In this document: in pieces, positions 23,679 through 31,870 of the stretch
How positions within the stretch are numbered: position 1 is the stretch's first letter
Layout of the letters: each line of letters begins with the position of its first letter
DNA from: Hymenobacter metallilatus
GTDB taxonomy: Bacteria > Bacteroidota > Bacteroidia > Cytophagales > Hymenobacteraceae
Direction: 5' to 3'
Assembly (NCBI RefSeq): GCF_003944705.1
Contig: NZ_RWIS01000004.1
Span: 186,001 to 250,000 of the forward strand
DNA length: 64,000 bases
Program-made: the position numbers and the translations under genes
Notes under the pieces: model-generated
Told to the model about the DNA's origin: nothing
Databases searched by the model: none
The model's input: only the letters and a program-made list of their open reading frames with translations

Positions 23679-25943
23679 ATGGGACTCGATTATCATTCGC
23701 TGTTGAACCCCTCGCAGGCGGCAGCCGTGCTCCACACGGAAGGCCCCTGCATGATTATAGCCGGTGCGGGCTCGGGCAAAACCCGGGTGCTCACTTACCG
23801 CATTGCCCACCTGCTGGAAAAAGGCGTGGACCCGCACCACATTCTGGCCCTCACCTTCACCAACAAGGCCGCCCGCGAAATGCGCGCCCGCATTGAGAAG
23901 GTAGTCGGCCCGAACGCCAAAAACCTGTGGATGGGCACGTTCCACAGCATTTTCGCCCGTATCCTGCGCTCCGAGGCGGACAAAATCGGCTTCCCTCGCT
24001 CCTTCACCATCTATGATACCCAGGATTCCAAAACCCTCATCGGGCAGATTTTGAAGGAATTGGAGCTGGATGATAAGCTCTACAAGCCCAATATGGTGCT
24101 GGGGCGGATTTCGGCGGCCAAGAATAAGCTGATTTCGGTGCAGCAGTATCTCAATGACCCCGTAATCCGGCAGGACGATGAGGCGGCGCTGCGGCCCAAG
24201 CTGGGCGTGATTTACCAGCAGTACGCCAACCGCTGCTTCAAGGCCGGGGCCATGGACTTCGACGATTTGCTCTACCAGACCAACGTACTGTTCAAGGACC
24301 ACCCCGATGTGCTGAACAAGTACCAGCACGTGTTCCGCTACGTGATGGTGGACGAGTATCAGGACACCAACTACTCCCAGTACCTGATTGCCCGCAAGCT
24401 GGCCGCCAAGGACCGCAACATCTGCGTGGTGGGCGACGATGCCCAAAGTATCTATGCCTTCCGGGGGGCGGATATTCAGAACATCCTCAACTTCGAGAAG
24501 GACTACCCCGAGTTGCAGGTGTTTAAGCTGGAGCAGAACTACCGCTCCACCAAAACCATTGTGAAGGCGGCCAACTCCGTCATCAAAAACAACCAGGCCC
24601 AGCTGCGCAAGGACGTTTTCTCCGACAACGAGGAAGGCCCGCTGATTGAGGTGTTCAAGGCCGCTTCCGACAACGAGGAGGGCAAGCTGGTGGCCAACAG
24701 CATCTACGAGGACAAGATGAACCAGCACTTGTCCTACGATGATTTTGCCATTCTGTACCGCACCAATGCCCAGAGCCGGGCTATGGAGGAGGCACTGCGC
24801 AAGCTCAACATCAAGTACAAGATTGTAGGCGGGCTGAGCTTCTACCAGCGCAAGGAAATTAAGGATTTGGTGGCTTACCTGCGCCTCACCGTCAACCCCA
24901 ACGACGAGCAGGCCCTGCGCCGCGTGATTAACTACCCCAAGCGCGGCATCGGCGACACGACGCTGGGCAAGCTGCTGTCTTCGGCCGAGGAAACCAACCA
25001 CACCATCTGGGAGGTAGTGAGCAACGCCGATAAGTTTCTGCCCACCCGCACGGCCAACCCGATTGTCGACTTCGCCGAGAAAATCAAGGCCTACACCGCC
25101 GTGGCAGCCAAAGAGGATGCCTTTGAGGCGGCCAAGTTCATTGCCAAGAACTCGGGCATGATTGAAGAGCTGTATGCCGACAAGAGCATCGAGGGCCTTT
25201 CGCGCTACGAGAACATTCAGGAACTGCTCAACGGCATCAAGGCCTTCGTGGAGGACCCGGAGCGGGACGAGAAAAGCCTCGGGGCCTTTTTGCAAGACAT
25301 TGCCCTGGTAACGGACGCTGACACCAAAGACGGGCAGCAGGACGGCGAGCAGGTGACCCTGATGACCATTCACTCGGCCAAGGGCCTGGAGTTCCGCAAC
25401 GTGTACATTGTGGGCCTGGAAGAAAACCTGTTTCCGAGCCAGATGATGATTACCTCCCGGGCCGACCTGGAGGAGGAGCGCCGGCTGTTTTACGTGGCTA
25501 TTACCCGCGCCGAGAAGAAGCTGACCCTGAGTTACGCTACCTCCCGCTACCAGTGGGGTAATCTGCGCAGCTGCGAGAAAAGCCGCTTTCTGGATGAAAT
25601 TGACCCGCAGTTCGTGGATTTCAAATACTCCGCCGGCCCCGGGCCCGACCGCGCCGGTCCGGGCGAGTCGCCGTTTGGGCACGTATTTGAGCGCCGCAGC
25701 AACCTGGTTCCCCCGGCCCCGCGTAAAACTGTGGCCACCAAATACGTAGCTCCCGCCGACTTTAAACCCTCCGACACCAGCAACCTGCAGGAGGGCCAGC
25801 GGGTGGAGCACCCCAAGTTTGGGTTTGGCATTGTGAGCAAGCTCGAAACCGTGCAGGGCTCCACCAAGGCCATTATCCAGTTTGAGGAAGTGGGCGAAAA
25901 GACTTTGTTGCTAAGTTTTGCGAAATTGCGGGTGCTGGGCTGA
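23679..25943 (+). CDS. ATP-dependent DNA helicase of the UvrD/PcrA type
   Basis: The protein has 754 residues, as usual for PcrA/UvrD. It unwinds DNA 3' to 5' in nucleotide excision and mismatch repair and clears RecA or stalled polymerases. Superfamily 1 motifs appear in order: Q motif LNPSQAAAVLHTEGP; Walker A GAGSGKTRVL; Ia LTFTNKAAREM; Walker B VDEYQDTNYSQ; III VVGDDAQSIYAFRGA; IV EQNYRSTKTIV; V LMTIHSAKGLEFRNVYIVGL; VI YVAITRAEKKL. The C-terminal tail ends with QRVEHPKFGFGIVSKLE, the Tudor-like domain of PcrA that binds RNA polymerase. It is followed 27 bases later by a toxin-antitoxin pair that appears to have its own promoter box. Confidence 0.94.
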   Translation: MGLDYHSLLNPSQAAAVLHTEGPCMIIAGAGSGKTRVLTYRIAHLLEKGVDPHHILALTFTNKAAREMRARIEKVVGPNAKNLWMGTFHSIFARILRSEADKIGFPRSFTIYDTQDSKTLIGQILKELELDDKLYKPNMVLGRISAAKNKLISVQQYLNDPVIRQDDEAALRPKLGVIYQQYANRCFKAGAMDFDDLLYQTNVLFKDHPDVLNKYQHVFRYVMVDEYQDTNYSQYLIARKLAAKDRNICVVGDDAQSIYAFRGADIQNILNFEKDYPELQVFKLEQNYRSTKTIVKAANSVIKNNQAQLRKDVFSDNEEGPLIEVFKAASDNEEGKLVANSIYEDKMNQHLSYDDFAILYRTNAQSRAMEEALRKLNIKYKIVGGLSFYQRKEIKDLVAYLRLTVNPNDEQALRRVINYPKRGIGDTTLGKLLSSAEETNHTIWEVVSNADKFLPTRTANPIVDFAEKIKAYTAVAAKEDAFEAAKFIAKNSGMIEELYADKSIEGLSRYENIQELLNGIKAFVEDPERDEKSLGAFLQDIALVTDADTKDGQQDGEQVTLMTIHSAKGLEFRNVYIVGLEENLFPSQMMITSRADLEEERRLFYVAITRAEKKLTLSYATSRYQWGNLRSCEKSRFLDEIDPQFVDFKYSAGPGPDRAGPGESPFGHVFERRSNLVPPAPRKTVATKYVAPADFKPSDTSNLQEGQRVEHPKFGFGIVSKLETVQGSTKAIIQFEEVGEKTLLLSFAKLRVLG

Positions 25944-25957
25944 TGCCGGCCCCGCGT

Positions 25958-25965
25958 TACTTTTG
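25958..25965 (+). promoter_or_regulatory. -7 box for the toxin-antitoxin pair (TACTTTTG)
   Basis: TACTTTTG is an exact TAnnTTTG match in the 27-base gap between the helicase stop and the antitoxin ATG at 25971. Transcription would start at or near the ATG, giving a leaderless or nearly leaderless message. Confidence 0.45.
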
Positions 25966-25970
25966 AGCTG

Positions 25971-26216
25971 ATGACCATTTCCATCACCTACCTCACGGAT
26001 GACAAAGGCCGGCGCAAAGCCGTCCAGATTCCGTACGCGCAGTGGCAGGCGCTGCAAAAGGAACTGGAAACGGTGCGGCAGGAGGCGGCCATGCGTGCCC
26101 GCCTCACCGAAGCCTTCCGCGACATTGCCGATATGGAAGCCGGCCGCACGCCGAAGATGACGTTCGAGCAATTTCTGGACGAGTTGGACCAGGAGGAAGC
26201 TACCCTGCATGAGTGA
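25971..26216 (+). CDS. Putative antitoxin of a RelE-type toxin-antitoxin pair
   Basis: The protein has 81 residues. It begins TISITYLTDDKGRRKAVQIP, a short beta-hairpin segment like those of small antitoxins, then YAQWQALQKELETVRQEAAM and an amphipathic C-terminal helix ending FLDELDQEEATLHE. This layout (small DNA-binding or folding part, acidic toxin-wrapping tail) fits a RelB/Phd-like antitoxin, but no family signature is certain. Its end overlaps the toxin gene by 8 bases, so the two are translationally coupled. The assignment rests mainly on the neighbour. Confidence 0.65.
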   Translation: MTISITYLTDDKGRRKAVQIPYAQWQALQKELETVRQEAAMRARLTEAFRDIADMEAGRTPKMTFEQFLDELDQEEATLHE

Positions 26217-26568
26217 GGTAGTACTTATTCCCGGTCCAACCTTCCAGCGGGAGGCCAAGACGCTACGCAAAAAATTTGCTTCCCTAGCCCATGAACTTCG
26301 GGCATTAGGTGAACAGCTCCGGGAAAATCCCCAACTCGGCACGCCACTGGGCCGGGGCTGTTACAAAATCCGGCTGACGGTACGCAGCAAGGGCGGCGGC
26401 AAAAGCGGCGGAATGCGCATAATTACCTACGTGGTCGTGCAGCTGCGGCAGGAGGCTACTGGCGCAACTACCGTATATTTAGCCTCGATTTACGATAAGT
26501 CGGAACAGGATACTATTTCTGATACCCGCCTGCGGGCTTTGCTGGCCGAAATCAACCATGCTGGTTAG
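26209..26568 (+). CDS. RelE/ParE-family toxin
   Basis: The protein has 119 residues. RelE-family features are seen: an N-terminal helix pair (PTFQREAKTLRKKFASLAHE, LRALGEQLRENPQLGTPLGR), then GCYKIRLTVRSKGGGKSGGM and RIITYVVVQLRQEATGATTV, YLASIYDKSEQDTI. The KIRL...KGGGKSGGMRI wording is typical of RelE/HigB-like mRNA interferases, with basic residues that would hold RNA. These toxins cut mRNA in the ribosome and are held by the antitoxin. It starts inside the antitoxin gene. Toxicity is not proven; the catalytic residues in this subgroup vary. Confidence 0.8.
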   Translation: MSEVVLIPGPTFQREAKTLRKKFASLAHELRALGEQLRENPQLGTPLGRGCYKIRLTVRSKGGGKSGGMRIITYVVVQLRQEATGATTVYLASIYDKSEQDTISDTRLRALLAEINHAG

Positions 26569-26685
26569 AACGGCCGGCTCTTTTTCTTCATAGAGAATTG
26601 ATGTAGAGTAGAAGAGGCCTTTGTTTACCCACTGCGGGCTGGGTCTCACCCCTCTTGTCTCCCCTCTCAGATTACTAATCCCCAC

Positions 26686-27402
26686 ATGACCTTACCCTCT
26701 CTTCATAAACACGAACTGCTCCAGCGCGAATACGGCCAGAGCACTTTCCAGCTGGTGCAACAGCTACGCGAGGTGGAAGACCGCGCCGAGCGCACCCGCC
26801 GCGCCCAGCAGATTGTACAGATGATTTTCCGCATTCAGCCCAGCCTGCGCGACCAGCCCGACGGCCAGCAGAAAGTGTGGAACCACCTCTACGAAATGGC
26901 CGATGGCGAACTGGACGTGGATGCGCCGTTCCCGCTGGTGGCCCAGGCCCACCTGAAAGCCCCGGCCCGCGTGGCCTACCCCAGCAAAGGCCCCAAGTTT
27001 CGGGCCTACGGCCGGGCCGTGGAGCAGCTGGTGGAGCAGGCCCTGACCCTGACCGACCCCACCGAGCGGGAGCAGGCTACCGTGGTTATTGGCCGCACCA
27101 TGAAGTTCCTGTACCGCTCCCACAACAAGGAAAACGCCAAGGACGTCACCATTCTCAAGCATCTGAAGGAGCTTTCCGGTGGGCAGCTGACCCTGGATCC
27201 GGCTCAGGTAGATGCTCAGAATCTGTTTGAGTTTTCGACTCAGGCAGCCACTGGTGGCCGCCCCGCGCCGTTTATTGTACCCCAGCCCCGGCAGGAGCGA
27301 GAGGGCCGCTCCGACCGCCGGGGCGGCAACAACAACCGCCGCGACAAGCAGCGCCGGGGGGGCAAAAAAAACCGCCAGGAACCCCAGCAACCGCCGCAGT
27401 AA
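26686..27402 (+). CDS. DUF4290 family protein
   Basis: The protein has 238 residues and no signal peptide. DUF4290 is a Bacteroidota family of unknown function, commonly found ahead of murA, as here. Seen are LLQREYGQSTFQLVQQL, RTRRAQQIVQMIFRIQPSLR, VWNHLYEMADGELDVDAPFP, and EQATVVIGRTMKFLYRSHNK. The last 40 residues are a low-complexity basic tail (SDRRGGNNNRRDKQRRGGKK), probably disordered and able to bind nucleic acid. It is separated from murA by the inverted repeat at 27419-27505. A role in cell wall growth is only suggested by the pairing. Confidence 0.85.
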   Translation: MTLPSLHKHELLQREYGQSTFQLVQQLREVEDRAERTRRAQQIVQMIFRIQPSLRDQPDGQQKVWNHLYEMADGELDVDAPFPLVAQAHLKAPARVAYPSKGPKFRAYGRAVEQLVEQALTLTDPTEREQATVVIGRTMKFLYRSHNKENAKDVTILKHLKELSGGQLTLDPAQVDAQNLFEFSTQAATGGRPAPFIVPQPRQEREGRSDRRGGNNNRRDKQRRGGKKNRQEPQQPPQ

Positions 27403-27418
27403 GTTTTTTATTTAGACC

Positions 27419-27505
27419 TGAGACGGTGAGATATGAGAAATGAGACTACGTTCTGGCATTTTTTGCCTTTGAACATAGTCTCACTTCTCATGTCTCACCG
27501 TCTCA
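27419..27505. repeat. TCTCA-word inverted repeat in front of murA
   Basis: Arms 27419-27454 and 27470-27505 match at about 33 of 36 positions with a 15-base centre. The right arm ends 15 bases before the murA ATG. The words TCTCA, CTTCTCA and ACATAGT also occur, in one copy, in the leader of the HIT-NuiA gene (6919-6955, minus). Confidence 0.85.
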
Positions 27506-27520
27506 CCTCTCAACACTAGA

Positions 27521-28825
27521 ATGGCCTCTTTTGAAGTAATTGGCGGCAAGCCGCTGAAAGGTGAAATCGTGCCTCAGGGCGCTAAAAACGAAGCTCTCCA
27601 GATTCTGTGCGCCGTGCTGGCCACCGATGAGCCCGTCACGATTTCCAATATCCCCGACATCCGGGATGTGAACAAGCTCATTGAGCTGCTGCGCGACATG
27701 GGCGTGAAGGTGGGCAAACTCTCGTCCGATACGTACCGGTTCCAGGCCGATGCCGTACACCTCGACTACCTGGATACGCCCGAGTTTATTGCCCAGGCTG
27801 GCGCTCTGCGAGGCTCCGTCATGATTCTGGGGCCCATGCTGGGCCGGTTTGGCCGCTGCCAGCTGCCAAAGCCGGGCGGCGACAAAATTGGCCGCCGGCC
27901 CATGGATACGCACTTCCTGGGCCTGGAGAAGCTGGGCGGCAAGCTCACGCTGGAAGGCACCGACTTCTACCGCATCAAGGCCGATAATGGCCTTACCGGC
28001 ACTTACATGATGCTGGATGAAGCCTCGGTGACGGGCACTGCTAACATTGTGATGGCCGCCGTATTTGCCAAGGGCACCACCACCATTTATAATGCCGCCT
28101 GCGAGCCATATTTGCAGCAGCTGTGCAAGATGCTGGTGCGCATGGGCGCCCGTATCAACGGCATTGGCTCCAACCTGCTCACCATTGAAGGCGTGGAGCG
28201 CCTGGGCGGCACCGAGCACCGGATGCTCCCGGACATGATTGAAATCGGCTCCTTCATCGGGCTGGCAGCCATGACGGGCTCGGAAATCACCATCAAGGAC
28301 TGCCAGATTCCGGAGTTGGGCATCATCCCTGATACCTTCCGCAAGCTGGGCATTCAGCTGGAGTTCCGGGGCGACGATATTCACATTCCGGCTCAGGAGC
28401 ACTACGAAATTGCCACCTACCTCGACGGCTCCATCCTCACCATCTCCGACCATACCTGGCCCGGCTTCACACCTGATCTGCTGAGTATTGTGCTGGTGGT
28501 GGCTACTCAGGCCAAGGGCACGGTGCTCATTCACCAGAAGATGTTTGAGTCGCGGCTGTTTTTCGTGGATAAGCTCATCGATATGGGCGCTCAGGTGATA
28601 CTCTGCGACCCACACCGCGCTACCGTTATCGGCCTCGACCAGCGCACCCGCCTGCGCGGCATCACCATGACCTCGCCCGACATCCGGGCCGGGGTGGCCC
28701 TGCTCATTGCCGCCCTCTCGGCCGACGGCCGCAGCGTGATTGAAAACGTAGAGCAGATTGACCGGGGTTACCAGAACATCGACAAGCGCCTCACGGCCCT
28801 GGGCGCGCAGATCCGGCGGCTGTAA
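27521..28825 (+). CDS. murA: UDP-N-acetylglucosamine 1-carboxyvinyltransferase MurA (Asp-type)
   Basis: The protein has 434 residues. MurA moves enolpyruvate to UDP-GlcNAc, the first committed step of peptidoglycan synthesis, in the cytoplasm. Seen are GEIVPQGAKNEALQILCAVL, the catalytic loop GRFGRCQLPKPGGDKIGRRP, the TGTANIVMAAVFAKGTT segment and SPDIRAGVALLIAALSADGR with the conserved Arg. At the place of E. coli Cys115 (PGGCxIGARP) there is Asp121 (PGGDKIGRRP). Fosfomycin alkylates that Cys, so an Asp form should be naturally resistant; Asp is known in Mycobacterium and Chlamydia MurA. It follows DUF4290, and the terminator at 28847-28884 ends the message. Confidence 0.96.
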   Translation: MASFEVIGGKPLKGEIVPQGAKNEALQILCAVLATDEPVTISNIPDIRDVNKLIELLRDMGVKVGKLSSDTYRFQADAVHLDYLDTPEFIAQAGALRGSVMILGPMLGRFGRCQLPKPGGDKIGRRPMDTHFLGLEKLGGKLTLEGTDFYRIKADNGLTGTYMMLDEASVTGTANIVMAAVFAKGTTTIYNAACEPYLQQLCKMLVRMGARINGIGSNLLTIEGVERLGGTEHRMLPDMIEIGSFIGLAAMTGSEITIKDCQIPELGIIPDTFRKLGIQLEFRGDDIHIPAQEHYEIATYLDGSILTISDHTWPGFTPDLLSIVLVVATQAKGTVLIHQKMFESRLFFVDKLIDMGAQVILCDPHRATVIGLDQRTRLRGITMTSPDIRAGVALLIAALSADGRSVIENVEQIDRGYQNIDKRLTALGAQIRRL

Positions 28826-28846
28826 TTAGCGCCATTTCTGCCAGCT

Positions 28847-28884
28847 AAACAGCCCGGCTGTCGTACCCGACGGCCGGGCTGTTT
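28847..28884 (+). terminator. Terminator after murA
   Basis: AACAGCCCGGC and GCCGGGCTGTT form a hairpin with an inner GTCG/CGAC helix. TTTT follows, then CGTTT. The stem begins 22 bases after the stop codon. Confidence 0.85.
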
Positions 28885-28995
28885 TCGTTTATTCGGGCCG
28901 CTGCCCCGGATGGTATACTTTCCTGAATAGGCGCATCGTTGAGTTGTCGTGTGGCTGGGCGGGGTGAATTGGGTCACTTTTTACTTTCTCGACGC

Positions 28996-29898
28996 ATGCG
29001 TACCCTGCCATTTGTCGGCCTTTTCTTGCTGACCGGATTGCTTTCCTGCAACCGGCAGCAGGAAGCCAAGGAAAGCCGGCTGCTGATTTCTGAAACAGAG
29101 GCAACTGAGTCGGCAGCAGAAGAAATATCTGATAAGGCACTCATGGCCCCACCGCCCCCTCTACAAGCCCCCGGCCCGGGTGATGCGTCAGCTGGCACTG
29201 CCGACCCAGCCACCGCTCAGCCCCCAGCCAGCCGTAAGCTGGTGTACCACGCCGAGGTGAAGATGAAGGTGGCCGACCTGCCCCGCACCAACGCGCGCAT
29301 GGACAGTCTCACGCGGGCCCTGGGCGCCTACGTGCAGGAGGTAGCCGAAAACCGGGAAGATGCAGTGTGGCAGCACCGCATGAAAATCCGGGTGACGCCG
29401 GGCCGGTTTCAGGCGTTGCTGCGGGGGCTGGGCCGCTTAGGCACCGTGGAGCAGCAGGAGCTGACTACCGACGATGTAACAGCCCAGCACGCCGACATAT
29501 CGGCGCGGCTGCGCTCCAAGCGCGCCCTTGAGCAGCGCTACCTGGCTTTGCTGGGCAAGGCCACGAAAGTGTCCGACATCCTCGAAATCGAGGAAAACAT
29601 GGGAGAAATCCGGGAGAATATCGAGGCTACCGAAAGCCGCCTGCTGGCCCTGAACGATGAAGTGGGCTTTTCTACCGTCACCCTGGAATATTACCAGCCC
29701 CTCACCCTACCTACCCCCGACCGGCCGGTGCTGTCGTTCGGGAGCCGCTTGGTGGAGTCGTTTTACAACGGCTGGCAGCTGCTGATTGATTTGTTGCTGG
29801 GGCTGATAACCATCTGGCCACTGCTACTGGGGCTAGCTGGTGGGGTTGGACTATTGCGCTGGTGGTGGCAACGTCGCCGGGCCCGGCGCGCGGCCTGA
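28996..29898 (+). CDS. DUF4349 lipoprotein (first copy)
   Basis: The protein has 300 residues from the ATG at 28996 (MRTLPFVGLFLLTGLLSCNR). The frame opens earlier, but this start gives a clean lipoprotein signal. After a disordered Pro/Ala linker the DUF4349 domain runs from about residue 80: KLVYHAEVKMKVADLPRTNA, ALGAYVQEVAENRED, RIRVTPGRF-like KIRVTPGRFQALLRGLGRLG, and a long coiled coil (ADISARLRSKRALEQRYLAL; LEIEENMGEIRENIEATESR). A C-terminal transmembrane helix follows (WQLLIDLLLGLITIWPLLLG) and a basic end. Function is unknown; such proteins are thought to sit at the envelope. It overlaps the convergent GAF gene by 48 bases. A paralogue lies at 30592. Confidence 0.85.
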   Translation: MRTLPFVGLFLLTGLLSCNRQQEAKESRLLISETEATESAAEEISDKALMAPPPPLQAPGPGDASAGTADPATAQPPASRKLVYHAEVKMKVADLPRTNARMDSLTRALGAYVQEVAENREDAVWQHRMKIRVTPGRFQALLRGLGRLGTVEQQELTTDDVTAQHADISARLRSKRALEQRYLALLGKATKVSDILEIEENMGEIRENIEATESRLLALNDEVGFSTVTLEYYQPLTLPTPDRPVLSFGSRLVESFYNGWQLLIDLLLGLITIWPLLLGLAGGVGLLRWWWQRRRARRAA

Positions 29899-30435
29899 GG
29901 CGGCGGCCTGCCCGGCTCCGGCCCGCATGTAGCGCCGTATAATGGGTACCAACTCCGGCAGCACGCTTTCCACGGCCGCTTGCTCAGTGGGCGTCCAGGT
30001 GCGGGGATGCCCGAACACGCAGGGCTGCAGAATGCCCCAGAGCTGGCCGTTGTGGGTGATGTGCGCGTGAATAAGCGCGCGGTGGCCAAAAGTCTCGTGC
30101 TCGAAGGCCCGGTTGAGCACGGTAGGCGGCGCGGTTTCCACGTCCTGCACGTACACCGAGGGCCGGGCTGCCAGGGCCGCCCGGAAGAGCGGGTCCTGCC
30201 GGGGCAGGTCGGTGGTGTCATCCTGCCAGTCGTGGCGCGGGTCCGAGACGGCCGCCGTCCGGCGCCAGCTGAATGCAATGCGGCCCCGCCCCAGGGCCGG
30301 GTCGCGCACGTACAGGAAGCATCGGTCGGCACGCAGGTACTCGCCCACCAGCCGCAGCACCTCGGCAATACCCGCTTCATCGGAAGTAGCCTGGGCCAGG
30401 GCGGCCTGCACAGTGGACAATAGGGAAGCAGTCAT
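29851..30435 (-). CDS. GAF-domain protein
   Basis: The protein has 194 residues from the ATG at 30435; a TTG six codons upstream is also in frame. A single GAF domain covers about residues 10-165: AQATSDEAGIAEVLRLVGEY, LRADRCFLYVRDP, GRIAFSWRRTA, PLFRAALAARPSVYVQDVET, ALIHAHITHNGQLWGILQP and TPTEQAAVESVLPELVPIIR. Such domains bind small ligands or tetrapyrroles. There is no enzymatic output domain, so it may be a stand-alone sensor. The Cys in QPCVFG is a possible chromophore or redox site, unproven. It is transcribed against both DUF4349 genes and its end overlaps the first. Confidence 0.75.
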   Translation of the reverse strand: MTASLLSTVQAALAQATSDEAGIAEVLRLVGEYLRADRCFLYVRDPALGRGRIAFSWRRTAAVSDPRHDWQDDTTDLPRQDPLFRAALAARPSVYVQDVETAPPTVLNRAFEHETFGHRALIHAHITHNGQLWGILQPCVFGHPRTWTPTEQAAVESVLPELVPIIRRYMRAGAGQAAASGRAPGPATLPPPAQ

Positions 30436-30591
30436 AGAGAGCAGTTGGTACAAGCCCGAGCGAAACTGGTTGGATGTACGTAGCTGAACCAGTCCGGTTG
30501 GTAGGCCTGTGGGTTACGTCTGAGGGGTAAGCAGTATAAACCAGCCGAAGCTGCGCAGCTTTTCATCTTCCCTCCTTTTACTTCCTGCCTG

Positions 30592-31353
30592 ATGAAAAAC
30601 AATGCGCGTCTGCTCCCGCTGCTGGGGCTGATGCTGGCTGGGTGTGCCCAGTCGGCTGACTACAAAGAAGCTGTGGCGAGTGAGCCGGCTGCTTTCGAAA
30701 CTACCGCTCCGGCCGCGCCCACTCCAGCAGAACCGGCCGCCCCAGAGGTACCGCTGGCCCGCCTGTGGCGGGCCGCCGGGCATCCGGTTATTTACCAGGG
30801 CAGCATGGAGCTGGAAGTACCGGACTTCACGGCCGCTTCGGCCCGCCTCGATACAGTGCTTACCCAGCGCGGCGCTTACCTGACTACGGCCAACGAAACT
30901 ACCGACACCGAGCGGCACCAGCAGGTGCTTACCATCCGGGTGCCCTCGGCTCGGTTTTTGGTCCTCACGGCCGACCTGGCCCGCCTCGGCATTGTACACC
31001 GCAAGGAGCTTACCTCCCGCGACATAGCCACCGAGTTGGCTCAGCATCAGGCAGCCGCCCGCCGCCCCGATACCACCGCCAGCCGGGCCGCCACGGCCGA
31101 AGTCCAGCTCCTGACCGAGCAGGCCACCCTGGCCACTTTGCACCTGACGTACTACCAGCCTCGTCCGCTCACCGATACCTCGCCGGCCCAGGCTATTTCG
31201 CCGCAGGTACGGGCGGGGCTGTGGTTTGGTTGGCGGCTGGTGGGCTTGGTGCTGGTGGGCCTGGCCTACCTCTGGCCCCTGGTAGTGGCACTGGGAGCCT
31301 GGGGCCTGTACCGGTGGCGGCAAATCAACAGAGCTTCCGGCACTGCTGCGTAG
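30592..31353 (+). CDS. DUF4349 lipoprotein (second copy, shorter)
   Basis: The protein has 253 residues. It has a lipobox (LLPLLGLMLAGCAQS) and a Pro/Ala linker. Its DUF4349 domain (VIYQGSMELEVPDFTAASAR, LDTVLTQRGAYLTTANETTD, LTIRVPSARFLVLTADLARL, VHRKELTSRDIATELAQHQA) follows the first copy in order, but the coiled coil is much shorter. It ends in a transmembrane helix (LVGLVLVGLAYLWPLVVALG) and basic residues. It is a diverged paralogue of the gene at 28996. The GAF gene lies between them on the other strand. A two-way terminator follows at 31404. Function unknown. Confidence 0.85.
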   Translation: MKNNARLLPLLGLMLAGCAQSADYKEAVASEPAAFETTAPAAPTPAEPAAPEVPLARLWRAAGHPVIYQGSMELEVPDFTAASARLDTVLTQRGAYLTTANETTDTERHQQVLTIRVPSARFLVLTADLARLGIVHRKELTSRDIATELAQHQAAARRPDTTASRAATAEVQLLTEQATLATLHLTYYQPRPLTDTSPAQAISPQVRAGLWFGWRLVGLVLVGLAYLWPLVVALGAWGLYRWRQINRASGTAA

Positions 31354-31403
31354 GTAATCCAGCGCCCGAAGTCGGCCGCACCGCCACCAGGTTGCGCCCA
31401 ACG

Positions 31404-31439
31404 AAAGCGCCCCGTCTGCCAGGCAAACGGGGCGCTTTT
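31404..31439. terminator. Two-way terminator between DUF4349 and the membrane protein gene
   Basis: AAAGCGCCCCGT and ACGGGGCGCTTTT form a 12-pair hairpin with an 11-base loop. It has T's on one side and A's on the other, so it can end both convergent messages. Confidence 0.85.
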
Positions 31440-31457
31440 GTTAGGTGAAGCAAGGAG

Positions 31458-31793
31458 CTAATCCACAATCATATCGACCACCGAAGTTACCAACGACAGT
31501 ACTATACTAAACACCAGGGCCGAGAAGAAACCATCAACTTCAAAGCCCGACAGCAGGTAGCTGGCCAGCATCACAATCAGGGCATTGATGACAAACAGGA
31601 ACAGGCCCAGAGTAAGCACGGTAATTGGGAAGCCAACAATCTTCAGAATGGGCTTGACCACCGCATTCAGAATAGCCAGCACAATAACCAGAATTACGGC
31701 GTCGGTGAAGCCCCCAATGTGAGAGCCGGGCAGAAACTTGGCCAGCACATACGTGATAATGGCCGAGAGCAGAAATTTAAGAATAAAGCCCAT
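31458..31793 (-). CDS. Phage-holin-4-type (Mlr/YvlD-like) small membrane protein
   Basis: The protein has 111 residues and four hydrophobic helices: GFILKFLLSAIITYVLAKFL, AVILVIVLAILNAVVKPILK, ITVLTLGLFLFVINALIVML, and FFSALVFSIVLSLVTSVVDM. The PILKIVGFPITVLTLG wording is typical of the DUF360/phage_holin_4_2 superfamily, which includes B. subtilis YvlD. Despite the name it is not evidence for a phage. It sits in the inner membrane, role unknown. It lies downstream of the arginase-family gene, with the inverted repeat 31871-31965 between. Confidence 0.85.
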   Translation of the reverse strand: MGFILKFLLSAIITYVLAKFLPGSHIGGFTDAVILVIVLAILNAVVKPILKIVGFPITVLTLGLFLFVINALIVMLASYLLSGFEVDGFFSALVFSIVLSLVTSVVDMIVD

Positions 31794-31870
31794 GAGGAGA
31801 GTAGAAAAGGGTTAGAGAAGTACAGTATTCGGGGAGCTGCATACAGTACGTACTACCTCCGGATGAGTTA

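Noticed and set aside
23637..25811. A 724-codon open frame antisense to the helicase gene
   Set aside because: It mirrors the codon pattern of a GC-rich gene on the other strand. The plus-strand frame has all helicase motifs, the antisense frame has no domain or signal.
31458..31793. Phage-holin name as a sign of a prophage
   Set aside because: The family is widespread in chromosomes and no other phage gene is near.
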